Assembly: GCA_045634305.1 (NCBI GenBank)
Contig: JAZQZZ010000004.1
Span: 33,770-97,769 of the forward strand
From: HGM04593 sp045634305
GTDB lineage: Bacteria > Bacteroidota > Bacteroidia > Bacteroidales > Bacteroidaceae
Length of the DNA: 64,000 nt
Reading direction: 5' to 3'
The notes below the pieces were generated by a model, which ran no database searches, had not been told where the DNA came from, and worked only from the letters and a program-made list of their open reading frames with translations. The translations under genes and the position numbers were made by a program. This document shows positions 52,435 to 60,261 of this stretch, in pieces. Within the stretch, counting starts at the first letter, position 1, and the number at the start of each line of letters is the position of its first letter.

Positions 52435-54516
52435 ATGAAAGGCGATGCGCAACCATTAATAAAATTTTTTGACGGTTCTGATAAAAGATTTATAATACCA
52501 CTGTATCAAAGAAATTATGATTGGAAAGAGGACAATTGTCAACAACTCTTTCAAGATTTATTGAAATTGCATGAAAGCAATAGAAAAACTCATTTCTTTG
52601 GGAGTATTGTATCTAGTATTCAATCTGGAACTGAAGATAGATATATCATTGATGGTCAACAAAGAATTACTACAGTTTCGTTGTTGTTGATTGCGATGGT
52701 TAATGCCTATAAAGAAGGACTAATAAAAGCCACAGATGCTAAACTTGTAGAGAAAATCTTCAAACGTTATCTGGTGGATGAGTATCAGGAAGATGAACGA
52801 AAGGTAAAACTTAAGCCAATCAAAAAGGACATGCAGGCTTTTGATTCTTTGCTGTATAGACCAAAAGAGCAATATGTCAAAGAGTCTAATGTTACTAGAA
52901 ACTATGACTTTTTCTATGACAAAATCATTCATGCAGGATTGACTATTGATGAACTTTTTGAAACTATCAAGAAATTGGAAGTCATCAATATTCGTCTTGA
53001 CGAAGATGATGATCCACAACTAATATTTGAGAGTCTGAATTCTACAGGACTTGACTTAAGTGAGGCAGATAAGATACGTAACTATTTATTAATGTCACTT
53101 ACGCCAGTTGAACAGGATAATTTGTATACTCGATATTGGAATCCTATAGAAGAGTTCACAAAGTATGACCCTTCTTCTTTCGTGCGTGATTATCTGACCA
53201 TGAAGCAGGGAAAGATAGGTCGTGTTGATAAGATATACTTTATTTTTAAGGAGTATGCCGAAGCTATAAATGTTGACAGAGCAACGCTCCTAGAAGACAT
53301 GTATCATTATGCCAAAATATATAGCCAGGTTGATAATGCGACGATTGGCACAGAAAAGTTGAATAGAAAGTTGAATCAGTTACGAACTCTGGATTCTACG
53401 ATTGCATACCCATATTTTATGGCTTTCTTTGACTATGCATCAAAAGTTGGATTGGCAGAAAACGAGATTTATTGTATTCTTGATGTTATAGAAGCCTATT
53501 GGGCACGAAGGATCATATGCAATCTTCCTTCTAATGCATTGAATAAAGTGTTCGCGACGCTCCATAGAGATGTGTTGAATCATATCAACAAAGCAACCGA
53601 TGATACTGCAACTCCGTATATCGATATTCTTATTTATGTTTTGTTGAAGAAGGGACGTTCTTCTGTATTCCCATCTGATGTTGAGGTAAAGAGGGATTTT
53701 AAAACACGTCAGGTTTATAAGATGCCTGCCAATGCCCGCATGTTTATACTGGAACGTATGGAAAATCAGGATAATAATGAACGGCATGATGTCGTGAAGG
53801 AACTGACAGACAAGAATATCACCATAGAACATATCATGCCACAAACCCTATCGGATAAGTGGAAAACTGCTTTAGGTGAAGATTGGGAAAGGATCCAAGA
53901 ACAATATCTTCACACAATGGCAAATCTTACTCTTACTGCCTATAATTCGCAATATAGCAATCTCACATTTATTGAAAAGAGAGATATGGATAAGGGCTTC
54001 AAGGATAGTGCCTTTCGCTTGAATAACTCTTTGAAATCGTGTGAGCAATGGACGGAAAAAGAACTGGAAGCACGTCAGAAAGAATTACAAACTGTGTTTA
54101 TGCGACTTTGGCCTATGCCTACTACGACTTTCAAACCATTAAAGCGTGAAGCTGAATCAATATCGCTTGATGATGAAGACTACGAGTTTACTGGAAAGAA
54201 ACTTCAGGCATATATACTTCATGGGGTACGGTATGCTGTCAATACTTGGAAGGAAATGCTAGTCCTGGTGTGTGGGCATATTTTAATGGAGAAACGTTCA
54301 ACAATTGAGTGGTTATGCGCTAATGAAAATCATGGTTTTTCACATACGCCTGAAACATGGAGAAAGGAGTTAGCACCTAATATGTATGTTTGGACAGAGA
54401 ATAATACATATACTAAAATTAATATTCTTCGTGGAATGTTGAATGAATGTAATATTCCCTTGTCTGAGCTGGTCTTTGAGTTTAGAAGTGGTATTATTGA
54501 TGAAGATGAAGAGTGA
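52435..54516 (+). CDS. DUF262-DUF1524 protein, GmrSD-like
   Basis: Likely type IV restriction or phage-defence protein. 693 residues, no signal. The N-terminal DUF262 (ParB/Srx-like, GmrS) domain has IPLYQRNYDWKEDNCQQLFQ, FFGSIVS and the nucleotide-binding box IIDGQQRITTVSLLLIAM near 70-85, plus FESLNSTGLDLSEADKIRNY. The DUF1524 (GmrD, HNH nuclease) region near 462-510 has ITIEHIMPQTLSDKW followed by ANLTLTAYNS. A C-terminal 110-residue extension (about 580-693) may be a sensor. The single-chain fusion is typical. Base composition is more AT-rich than the flanking genes and it lies alone with a broken AlbA_2 fragment, which suggests acquisition. Confidence 0.9.
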   Translation: MKGDAQPLIKFFDGSDKRFIIPLYQRNYDWKEDNCQQLFQDLLKLHESNRKTHFFGSIVSSIQSGTEDRYIIDGQQRITTVSLLLIAMVNAYKEGLIKATDAKLVEKIFKRYLVDEYQEDERKVKLKPIKKDMQAFDSLLYRPKEQYVKESNVTRNYDFFYDKIIHAGLTIDELFETIKKLEVINIRLDEDDDPQLIFESLNSTGLDLSEADKIRNYLLMSLTPVEQDNLYTRYWNPIEEFTKYDPSSFVRDYLTMKQGKIGRVDKIYFIFKEYAEAINVDRATLLEDMYHYAKIYSQVDNATIGTEKLNRKLNQLRTLDSTIAYPYFMAFFDYASKVGLAENEIYCILDVIEAYWARRIICNLPSNALNKVFATLHRDVLNHINKATDDTATPYIDILIYVLLKKGRSSVFPSDVEVKRDFKTRQVYKMPANARMFILERMENQDNNERHDVVKELTDKNITIEHIMPQTLSDKWKTALGEDWERIQEQYLHTMANLTLTAYNSQYSNLTFIEKRDMDKGFKDSAFRLNNSLKSCEQWTEKELEARQKELQTVFMRLWPMPTTTFKPLKREAESISLDDEDYEFTGKKLQAYILHGVRYAVNTWKEMLVLVCGHILMEKRSTIEWLCANENHGFSHTPETWRKELAPNMYVWTENNTYTKINILRGMLNECNIPLSELVFEFRSGIIDEDEE

Positions 54517-54531
54517 GTATTTATAATTTAA

Positions 54532-54774
54532 TTATATTCTCAAAATGATACTCAGTCCCAGAAAAATGATACTCAAATAAGCGACATCCCTACAAAGGCA
54601 GAACTTGATAAGTGGATTGAAATACAAATAAGGAAAAATCCGAAAATAACAACGGATAAATTAGCCACTATGAGCCAAAGAAGTACAATTACCATAAAAC
54701 GTCATAATGCTAAACTTGACAACATCAGGTTCGTAGGTAGCGGTTTCAGTGGTCATTGGGATGTCATAGATTAA
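54532..54774 (+). pseudogene. C-terminal fragment of an AlbA_2-family regulator
   Basis: An open frame of 80 codons with no start codon near its beginning. It encodes NDTQSQKNDTQ, a tandem-repeat linker, then a winged helix (ITTDKLATMSQRSTITIKRH, ending GFSGHWDVID). This is the same end structure as the AlbA_2 protein at 24677-26269 (repeat linker, winged helix, GHWEIIGK). The ATPase and AlbA_2 parts are missing, apparently lost when the DUF262 insert formed. Confidence 0.75.
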
Positions 54775-54794
54775 ATCATTGATAACTATACTAT

Positions 54795-55658
54795 ATGAAA
54801 AAACTTATTATTACCGGTGCAAGTGGTTTTGTGGGTAGCCGTGTTGTTGCGCGGTGGCGCAATGAGTATAAAATTCTTGCTCCCACTCATGCCGAGCTTG
54901 ACATTACCGACCGTGAGTCGGTCGACAGTTATTTCCTGCAGCATGCTCCCGATGTGGTAGTGCACCTTGCAGCATTGTCCAACACCGGCTATTGCGAGCA
55001 GAATCCCGATGAGAGCTACCGAGTGAATGTCGAGGGAGCAGCGAACATTGCGCGTGCAGCGGCTCTTTGCCGTGCAAAGTTGATATTTTTCTCGAGCGAC
55101 CAGGTGTATAACGGCAATGTTGAGAGCGGATTGCTTAATGAGGATGTGGTTGTTGCTCCCGAGAATGTGTATGGCCGTCACAAACTTGAGGCCGAGGAGC
55201 GTGCGCTCTATTTCAACCCTAACAGCGTGGTTTTGCGCGCGACATGGATGTATGACCGTGAGCGCGAGGGGATGCCGTCGCATGCGAATTTTGTGCTGAA
55301 CATTGCTAAGGCTATTAAGGAGCGCACGCCAATAGTGTTTCCGGTACGTGAGTATCGCGGTATAACATGGGTGCGCGAGGTGGTTGAATTCTTGCCACAG
55401 ACGTTCAATTTGCCATCGGGCGTATATAACTACGGTGCCGAGAATGAGGTGAATACTTACGAAGTGGCTTGTTGCTATTGCGAGATGCTTGCGGGCTTGC
55501 AGTCGGGCGCTTTGTTGCAACCCGATTATGACCGCTATCCGGCACACGAGCGCAACCTCTCTATCTCCACCGACAAGATATTCCGCGCATCGGGCGGTGC
55601 AATATGTTTCAGCAATACATTGGACGGATTGAGGCTTTTTCATGATGTGGATATGTAA
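54795..55658 (+). CDS. RmlD-like NAD(P)-dependent sugar-nucleotide reductase or epimerase
   Basis: Short-chain dehydrogenase of the extended type, 287 residues. The Rossmann motif TGASGFVGSRVVARW is at residues 7-21, followed by LDITDRESVDSYF and VVVHLAALSNTGYCEQNP. The catalytic YGRHK (Tyr-x3-Lys) lies near 134 with FFSSDQVYNG upstream. This matches dTDP-4-dehydrorhamnose reductase-like proteins, but no other rhamnose genes are nearby, so the substrate is open. 26 bp separate it from the TIR gene; they may be co-transcribed. Confidence 0.85.
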   Translation: MKKLIITGASGFVGSRVVARWRNEYKILAPTHAELDITDRESVDSYFLQHAPDVVVHLAALSNTGYCEQNPDESYRVNVEGAANIARAAALCRAKLIFFSSDQVYNGNVESGLLNEDVVVAPENVYGRHKLEAEERALYFNPNSVVLRATWMYDREREGMPSHANFVLNIAKAIKERTPIVFPVREYRGITWVREVVEFLPQTFNLPSGVYNYGAENEVNTYEVACCYCEMLAGLQSGALLQPDYDRYPAHERNLSISTDKIFRASGGAICFSNTLDGLRLFHDVDM

Positions 55659-55684
55659 CCGATATAGTTATTACAATAATATTT

Positions 55685-57520
55685 ATGAAAACAAAAAAAT
55701 ATGATATCTTTATCAGTTATCGCCGTTCATCTTACGATACGGCTAACTTGATAGCGACACGTCTGAAGAGTGCCGGTTATTCAGTCTTCTTTGACATGGA
55801 AACATTGCGTTCGGGAAAGTTCAACGAGCAATTGTTCAATGTCATAGAAACCTGTACTGATTTTCTGTTGGTGCTCCCGCCGGGTGCTCTTGACCGCTGT
55901 GTGAATGAGGACGACTGGGTGCGTCTTGAGGTGCAGCATGCGATGAAACATAACAAGAATATCATCCCAGTTATGCTGAATGGTTTCCAATGGCCTGCAG
56001 AAATGCCTGTTGGCATGGAGGAACTGCGATACTACAATGCTTTGACCGCTTCTTCTGTTGAATATTTCGATCTTTCAATGGAACGTATGCAGAGAAACTA
56101 TTTGAGCAGTAAGCCTCATTTCCTGTATCACAAGTATGCAAAGATTGCAATGGTCTTTATTGTTTCGGTTGTTTTGCTTACAGGTTTGCTTTGGGGGGTA
56201 TTCAGATATCTGTCGCGCGACGTATGTACCATATATGCCAATGAACTTGTTTCCGAGGCTTGTGCAGTCCATATTGTTGCCGAGGAGTATCATAGGCTCG
56301 AAAAAGAGTGGGATAAATTTGAAAATGCATACAATTATGGCGCTTCGGTGAAGTTGGAAGAACAGAAGGCTAGTTTACTTGAGGAAATAGAATTGTCCGA
56401 GGCCTACGTCCTCGACTATTGGAAAAAATCAGGAGTAGATTCTGTTCCAAAGCAAATTGGTGTATATCACTCGTTCCTGCTTTTTGTAAATGGTATCGAT
56501 GCAAAAGATCTCTCTTACTCGGCACCGTTTGCTACAACGTATCTAACGCAGTATATGGAAGATATTTCAACATTGCGTACTGCAGTGAGTGAAACTTATG
56601 CACTAACCAACCGTTTTGCAAAAACATCTTTTGCAATCAATAGGCTCTCTGTCAATGTATACTATGCCGAGGTGTTGAATACTTTGTCTGAATTCCCCAA
56701 GAGTTCACTCAAAACGTTCAATGACGTGTCACATTTGTGGCAACATTTCCCCAACCATTATGAGTTTGGGCGTGATGATGAATATTATAAGCAAATAACC
56801 GAAAGAGAGCAGTCGCAGGCAGAGAAACTGTTGTCGGAATATACGGCTGAGTTGAATAAGTTTGATGCCGATATGGAGGATTTCGCACATGACAATAATA
56901 CTCCGGGTGTAATGAACGACATAATGAAAGGCCTGGACAAGAGTTTGAATGATGCTTTTGCCGGTGTGAAAGAAGAGAGCGTGTTTGCCCCCGGTGATAA
57001 TCAGCATGTCAAATTCATCAAGTCGGCCTATCTTGGGAGTTTCATTCCAATGGTCAGGGAATGGCAACATCAATTGTATGACGATGGCTATAACTTCAGA
57101 TTCTCATTGACAGCTGATTCTGTATATGCCGAGACAGTCCGTCTGTTAGACGCTTATGAAAAGGAATTCCCCGATAGTCATGACTATGTATTGTCGTTGA
57201 AAGCATTCTTCAAAGCTGTGGCAAAGGGCGAATGTGAGTATGCCGGTGTCCTTGTATATGCGTTCAGCGAAGGGTTTGTACATCCTGAATTAAAGGTTGG
57301 AGACATTGTGGTTGAGTATGATGGCATTGTTGTGAAAACAATAGAGGAATTGGCCAAAGTCTATAAGGCTGAAAATGATGCCCCCTTTACTGTTTTAAGA
57401 TTAACCGATGGTGCTCTTAAGCCGGTGCGTGTTGACAAATTGGAGCATGTCGAAAATACAGCTTTCTTGAATTTTGTTTTTGATATGGATGTACCGGTTG
57501 AAGAAACAACGGTAGAATAA
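55685..57520 (+). CDS. Membrane-anchored TIR-domain protein with PDZ-like C-terminus
   Basis: 611 residues. The TIR domain (about 1-140) starts KYDIFISYRRSSYDTANLIA and has the EDDWVRLEVQHAM box whose Glu82 corresponds to the NADase glutamate of the family. One transmembrane helix (about 150-172, MVFIVSVVLLTGLLWGVF) follows. A long helical region (about 180-500) is rich in Lys/Glu and contains no hydrophobic core stretch. Near 515-600 there is a PDZ-like fold with LVYAFSEGFVHPELKVGDIVV. Orientation is probably cytoplasmic TIR with an exported sensor. It may deplete NAD on a signal from the envelope; this is inference from architecture. A perfect bidirectional terminator follows. Confidence 0.85.
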   Translation: MKTKKYDIFISYRRSSYDTANLIATRLKSAGYSVFFDMETLRSGKFNEQLFNVIETCTDFLLVLPPGALDRCVNEDDWVRLEVQHAMKHNKNIIPVMLNGFQWPAEMPVGMEELRYYNALTASSVEYFDLSMERMQRNYLSSKPHFLYHKYAKIAMVFIVSVVLLTGLLWGVFRYLSRDVCTIYANELVSEACAVHIVAEEYHRLEKEWDKFENAYNYGASVKLEEQKASLLEEIELSEAYVLDYWKKSGVDSVPKQIGVYHSFLLFVNGIDAKDLSYSAPFATTYLTQYMEDISTLRTAVSETYALTNRFAKTSFAINRLSVNVYYAEVLNTLSEFPKSSLKTFNDVSHLWQHFPNHYEFGRDDEYYKQITEREQSQAEKLLSEYTAELNKFDADMEDFAHDNNTPGVMNDIMKGLDKSLNDAFAGVKEESVFAPGDNQHVKFIKSAYLGSFIPMVREWQHQLYDDGYNFRFSLTADSVYAETVRLLDAYEKEFPDSHDYVLSLKAFFKAVAKGECEYAGVLVYAFSEGFVHPELKVGDIVVEYDGIVVKTIEELAKVYKAENDAPFTVLRLTDGALKPVRVDKLEHVENTAFLNFVFDMDVPVEETTVE

Positions 57521-57546
57521 ACATGGATATATTAGACTCTGTCTGA

Positions 57547-57594
57547 AATATAACGAAAAGGCAGCCACACGTGTGGCTGCCTTTTCGTTATATT
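57547..57594. terminator. Perfect palindromic bidirectional terminator
   Basis: A 48-bp perfect palindrome with 24-bp arms (centre CACACGTGTG) with A/T-rich ends, between the TIR gene and the convergent DUF4250 gene. Confidence 0.9.
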
Positions 57595-57603
57595 GTGTGT
57601 TTT

Positions 57604-57780
57604 TTACCAGAACTTGTTGTGCTCTGCACTGTATTCAAATCCCACGGCTTGGAGCTTCTTTTCCAGCTCCGTGCGGTCGACATCGAGGTCGGCACATAGT
57701 TCGTCAAGTGATGCGTAGCGGTCGCGCAAGTACATGTTTACTGTGCTGAACAGCATCATGGGGTCATTGGGTAATTCCAT
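57604..57780 (-). CDS. DUF4250 domain-containing protein
   Basis: 58-residue conserved protein, too short for most gene finders. It starts MELPNDPMMLFSTVNMYLRD and ends GFEYSAEHNKFW, the DUF4250 pattern. It may have a small HTH-like fold (LDELCADLDVDRTELEKKL), as the family is annotated; function unknown. It lies 15 bp after the first of two small secreted genes. Confidence 0.85.
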   Translation of the reverse strand: MELPNDPMMLFSTVNMYLRDRYASLDELCADLDVDRTELEKKLQAVGFEYSAEHNKFW

Positions 57781-57795
57781 GTCGATACTCTTTGA

Positions 57796-58167
57796 TTATT
57801 CACTGACCATGTTCCCGATGGATTCGATGAATCCCTCAATGCCACCTCCAAGTTCTTTTGCAAACTCTTCAATCTCCTCGCCAAAATTTTTCAGGGAGTT
57901 CTTTGTCATGTAGCCTTTTATACGTCCGGCTTGACGGCCGAATTCCTTCTGCTCCTCTTTTGTGCGGACTTCTTTATCGAACTCGTTTTCAATTTTTGTA
58001 TATTTAAGGGCAGCCTTTTCCCAGTCTTCCTCGGTGTACGACTGGTAGTTCAGCTCTATCTCATCAGCTAAAGCCTTGAGCTTTTCAACAGGAGACTTTG
58101 GAGTGCAGCAGATAAAAAGTGCTGCGGAAAAAAGGATAAAAGCTGTTGTGAAAAGTGTTTTTTTCAT
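57796..58167 (-). CDS. Small exported protein, copy 2 of a tandem pair (DUF6565-like)
   Basis: 123 residues. The signal MKKTLFTTAFILFSAALFIC contains a Cys pair (FICC) that may make it a lipoprotein. The mature part is helical and charged (EEDWEKAALKYTKIENEFDK, then FGRQAGRIKGYMTKNSLKNF, then EEFAKELGGGIEGFIESI). It is a paralogue of the next gene at 58190, with identical GRIKGYMTK and ELGGGIEGF segments. I believe this family is annotated DUF6565 but cannot confirm it. Function unknown. Confidence 0.8.
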   Translation of the reverse strand: MKKTLFTTAFILFSAALFICCTPKSPVEKLKALADEIELNYQSYTEEDWEKAALKYTKIENEFDKEVRTKEEQKEFGRQAGRIKGYMTKNSLKNFGEEIEEFAKELGGGIEGFIESIGNMVSE

Positions 58168-58189
58168 GTTCTATATGTATTAAATAGCT

Positions 58190-58546
58190 TCATTCTTCAA
58201 TAATGTTTTCAATAGACTCGAAGAATCCCTCGATGCCACCCCCTAATTCATTTGCGAACTCTTCCATCTTTTTGCCCCATTTTTTCAAAGTCTTTTTGGT
58301 CATATAACCCTTTATGCGGCCTTTCTGGCGTCCGAATTCCTTGAACTCCTCGCTGGTATATTCGTCTTTTTCAAACTCGGCGTTGAGCTTGGCATATTCT
58401 TTAGCAACTTTCTCCCAATCCTCATCGTCAAATGATTTGTGCTCTTTCTCAACCTTGTCGGCCAATTTTGTCAATTTCTCTATCGGCCCGGCAAATATGG
58501 CAACCGATGTGAATAGAAAAGCGATGATAAAAAGTAATTTCTTCAT
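58190..58546 (-). CDS. Small exported protein, copy 1 of a tandem pair (DUF6565-like)
   Basis: 118 residues from ATG 58546, which gives the signal peptide MKKLLFIIAFLFTSVAIFAG; the frame is open to 58603. Mature region DDEDWEKVAKEYAKLNAEFE, then FGRQKGRIKGYMTKKTLKKW, then EEFANELGGGIEGFFESI. It lacks the lipoprotein-like Cys pair of its neighbour, so the two differ in anchoring. 22 bp separate the copies. Confidence 0.8.
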   Translation of the reverse strand: MKKLLFIIAFLFTSVAIFAGPIEKLTKLADKVEKEHKSFDDEDWEKVAKEYAKLNAEFEKDEYTSEEFKEFGRQKGRIKGYMTKKTLKKWGKKMEEFANELGGGIEGFFESIENIIEE

Positions 58547-58881
58547 ATCTTTCAGTTTTATGGTTATTCTATGTGTGTTTACAATCCACGCAAATGTAGG
58601 CAAAAGTAGTTGAAGTGCAAAATTTGTAATGAGAAATGTGTTTATGTCATAAAACAGTCGGCGACCAAAGGCCGCCGACTGAATTTGTAAAAGTTAAAGT
58701 TGATTTACTTCACTTCTTCGAAAATAAACACTATTGTATATCAAATAGATAAGTATTCTATGGTACAAATATGGTCTATAAAATCCATCAAAAGCATCTT
58801 GAATGTTATCCTTATATACTATTTAATGACAATTTATGTTCATTTCTTTCCTTTGTTGCGGTGTAAACTCTAACGATTTTA
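58547..58881. other. Spacer with hairpin at the start of the third AT-rich island
   Basis: No complete gene. A 9-bp hairpin CAGTCGGCG/CGCCGACTG at 58655-58681 is followed on the minus strand by TTTT, so it may be a terminator for a minus-strand gene. Just to its right the minus strand encodes a short tail YTIVFIFEEVK and stop, cut by an in-frame TGA 11 codons upstream, which looks like the remains of a C-terminus at the island junction. To its right the sequence is AT-rich. Confidence 0.45.
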
Positions 58882-59760
58882 TCATGAAATATTATATCCT
58901 TGTTCGGTATTTAGCCACTCTACATAATTTTTATATAGAGGATCCGTAATATTACTTTTCACAACCGAAAGAATTTTTGATGCAATATCCATAGTGTCAT
59001 AACCATGTGAATTGTAGCACATTGTTGCGAATGAATGAGGAGTAAATTTTTGATAACATATAGATGAAGGATTCACGATAATATCTAATAATTCCTTTAT
59101 TCTTATATTATCAAGGAAAAGTTTTCTGCCAAGAACGATGTATTTTATACAACCATCAATACTCAGTTTACCATCATAATCCATTATGAATAATCTGTGT
59201 TCGTCCTCATTTTCCCAGTCTTTATGTTTTAAAAAGAAAAGGTCTTGCCAATTTTTTATAATGAACTCTTCTGGAGTTTTTGCTTCATAATCTATCTTTT
59301 CATCATCAGGTGTATTTGACAGACTATATTTCACATCTTCAAATTTATAGAAATGGTTATCAAGTATATCTTTGTTCTTGGCTATGAAAGTCTCTTTGTC
59401 TATTACTATACAAACACCATTTGAATTGTCGGCATAATGTGCCCACATTGCTGGATGATTTGTACCTTCTTGACCAAACCCATTTATATCATAGTTTTGA
59501 GAGAAACTGATGATGTGGCAATTCTCTTTGATGTATTTATCTGCATTATACATTACCATGAAGTTTCGACTTAGATTCATGTTATGAACATTTCCCTCAT
59601 TCATGTCATTAAGTCTTTTAAAGGATGATGGCAGCAGAGTCAAATCTTCCAATATCTTTTTGAAAGATTCCAAATTCGTATAATGAAACAAGGCTCCATC
59701 ACCCTTATGAGGGAGTTCTTCATGCCAATAAAGATAAGCTGGTAATTTTGTGAGCAGCAT
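58882..59760 (-). CDS. DUF2971 domain-containing protein
   Basis: 292 residues. It matches the DUF2971 pattern: FHYTNLESFKKILEDLTLLP, FKRLNDMNEGNV, CHIISFSQNYDINGFGQEGT, HPAMWAHYADNSNGVCIVID. There is no signal or membrane helix. Members are often found in accessory and defence regions; biochemical role is not established to my knowledge. It follows the XRE gene by 51 bp on the same strand, so the three genes AlbA_2-XRE-DUF2971 may form a unit. Confidence 0.88.
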   Translation of the reverse strand: MLLTKLPAYLYWHEELPHKGDGALFHYTNLESFKKILEDLTLLPSSFKRLNDMNEGNVHNMNLSRNFMVMYNADKYIKENCHIISFSQNYDINGFGQEGTNHPAMWAHYADNSNGVCIVIDKETFIAKNKDILDNHFYKFEDVKYSLSNTPDDEKIDYEAKTPEEFIIKNWQDLFFLKHKDWENEDEHRLFIMDYDGKLSIDGCIKYIVLGRKLFLDNIRIKELLDIIVNPSSICYQKFTPHSFATMCYNSHGYDTMDIASKILSVVKSNITDPLYKNYVEWLNTEQGYNIS

Positions 59761-59811
59761 AAATTTATAGTATAGTCAGTATATCTTTTGTAGTAGAAAG
59801 GGATTCAACGA

Positions 59812-60105
59812 TTACGTTGTCAATATTTTTTCTTGTGCAAGAATAATCGCATCTACACATAATTCACGATCTTGCACATCTTTTACTGCATCAATGAACT
59901 TATCTGCTAGCCATAAGGTGAGCATTTCCTTTTCATCTTGATGAAAGTATCCCGCAAGTTTTACGACCTGTTCACGTTTTGCCTTTCTGTCACCACGTTC
60001 AATTTTACTGAACATAGGGGTATCTATCTCTAATAATGCGGCCAACTGACGTTGTAGGATGCCTTGTTCGTCTCTTAGTTCTTTTATCCTATTACCAAAT
60101 AACAT
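59812..60105 (-). CDS. XRE-family HTH regulator, second copy
   Basis: 97 residues with a clear HTH (NRIKELRDEQGILQRQLAAL, then MFSKIERGDRKAKREQVVKL) and a helical tail. It shares the stretch LLEIDTPMFSKIERGDR with the regulator at 24376-24660. It sits between the AlbA_2 gene and DUF2971. The 11-bp phased repeats just upstream are the obvious place for it to bind. Confidence 0.88.
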   Translation of the reverse strand: MLFGNRIKELRDEQGILQRQLAALLEIDTPMFSKIERGDRKAKREQVVKLAGYFHQDEKEMLTLWLADKFIDAVKDVQDRELCVDAIILAQEKILTT

Positions 60106-60130
60106 ATCTATATCAATATTTAATCCTTAG

Positions 60131-60259
60131 TAAGTTGCCAGCAAGTTACAGGCAAGTTAAATTATATAGCAAGACATGCTGACTATCAGAATGTTACGAA
60201 ATCTTGCGTTGTTTTTATGTCCGTTCCAGCAAGTTACTAGCAAGTTACCAGCAAGTTAA
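60131..60259 (-). repeat. Two clusters of 11-bp phased repeats (AAGTTRM)
   Basis: Heptamer AAGTTAC (or AAGTTGC, AAGTTAA) occurs three times at 60132, 60143 and 60154, and three times at 60231, 60242 and 60253, exactly 11 bp apart within each cluster. The clusters flank about 66 bp between the AlbA_2 stop and the XRE start. One more AAGTTAA lies in the AlbA_2 leader at 61793. The one-turn spacing suits co-operative protein binding on one face of DNA. Confidence 0.8.
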
Positions 60260-60261
60260 AT

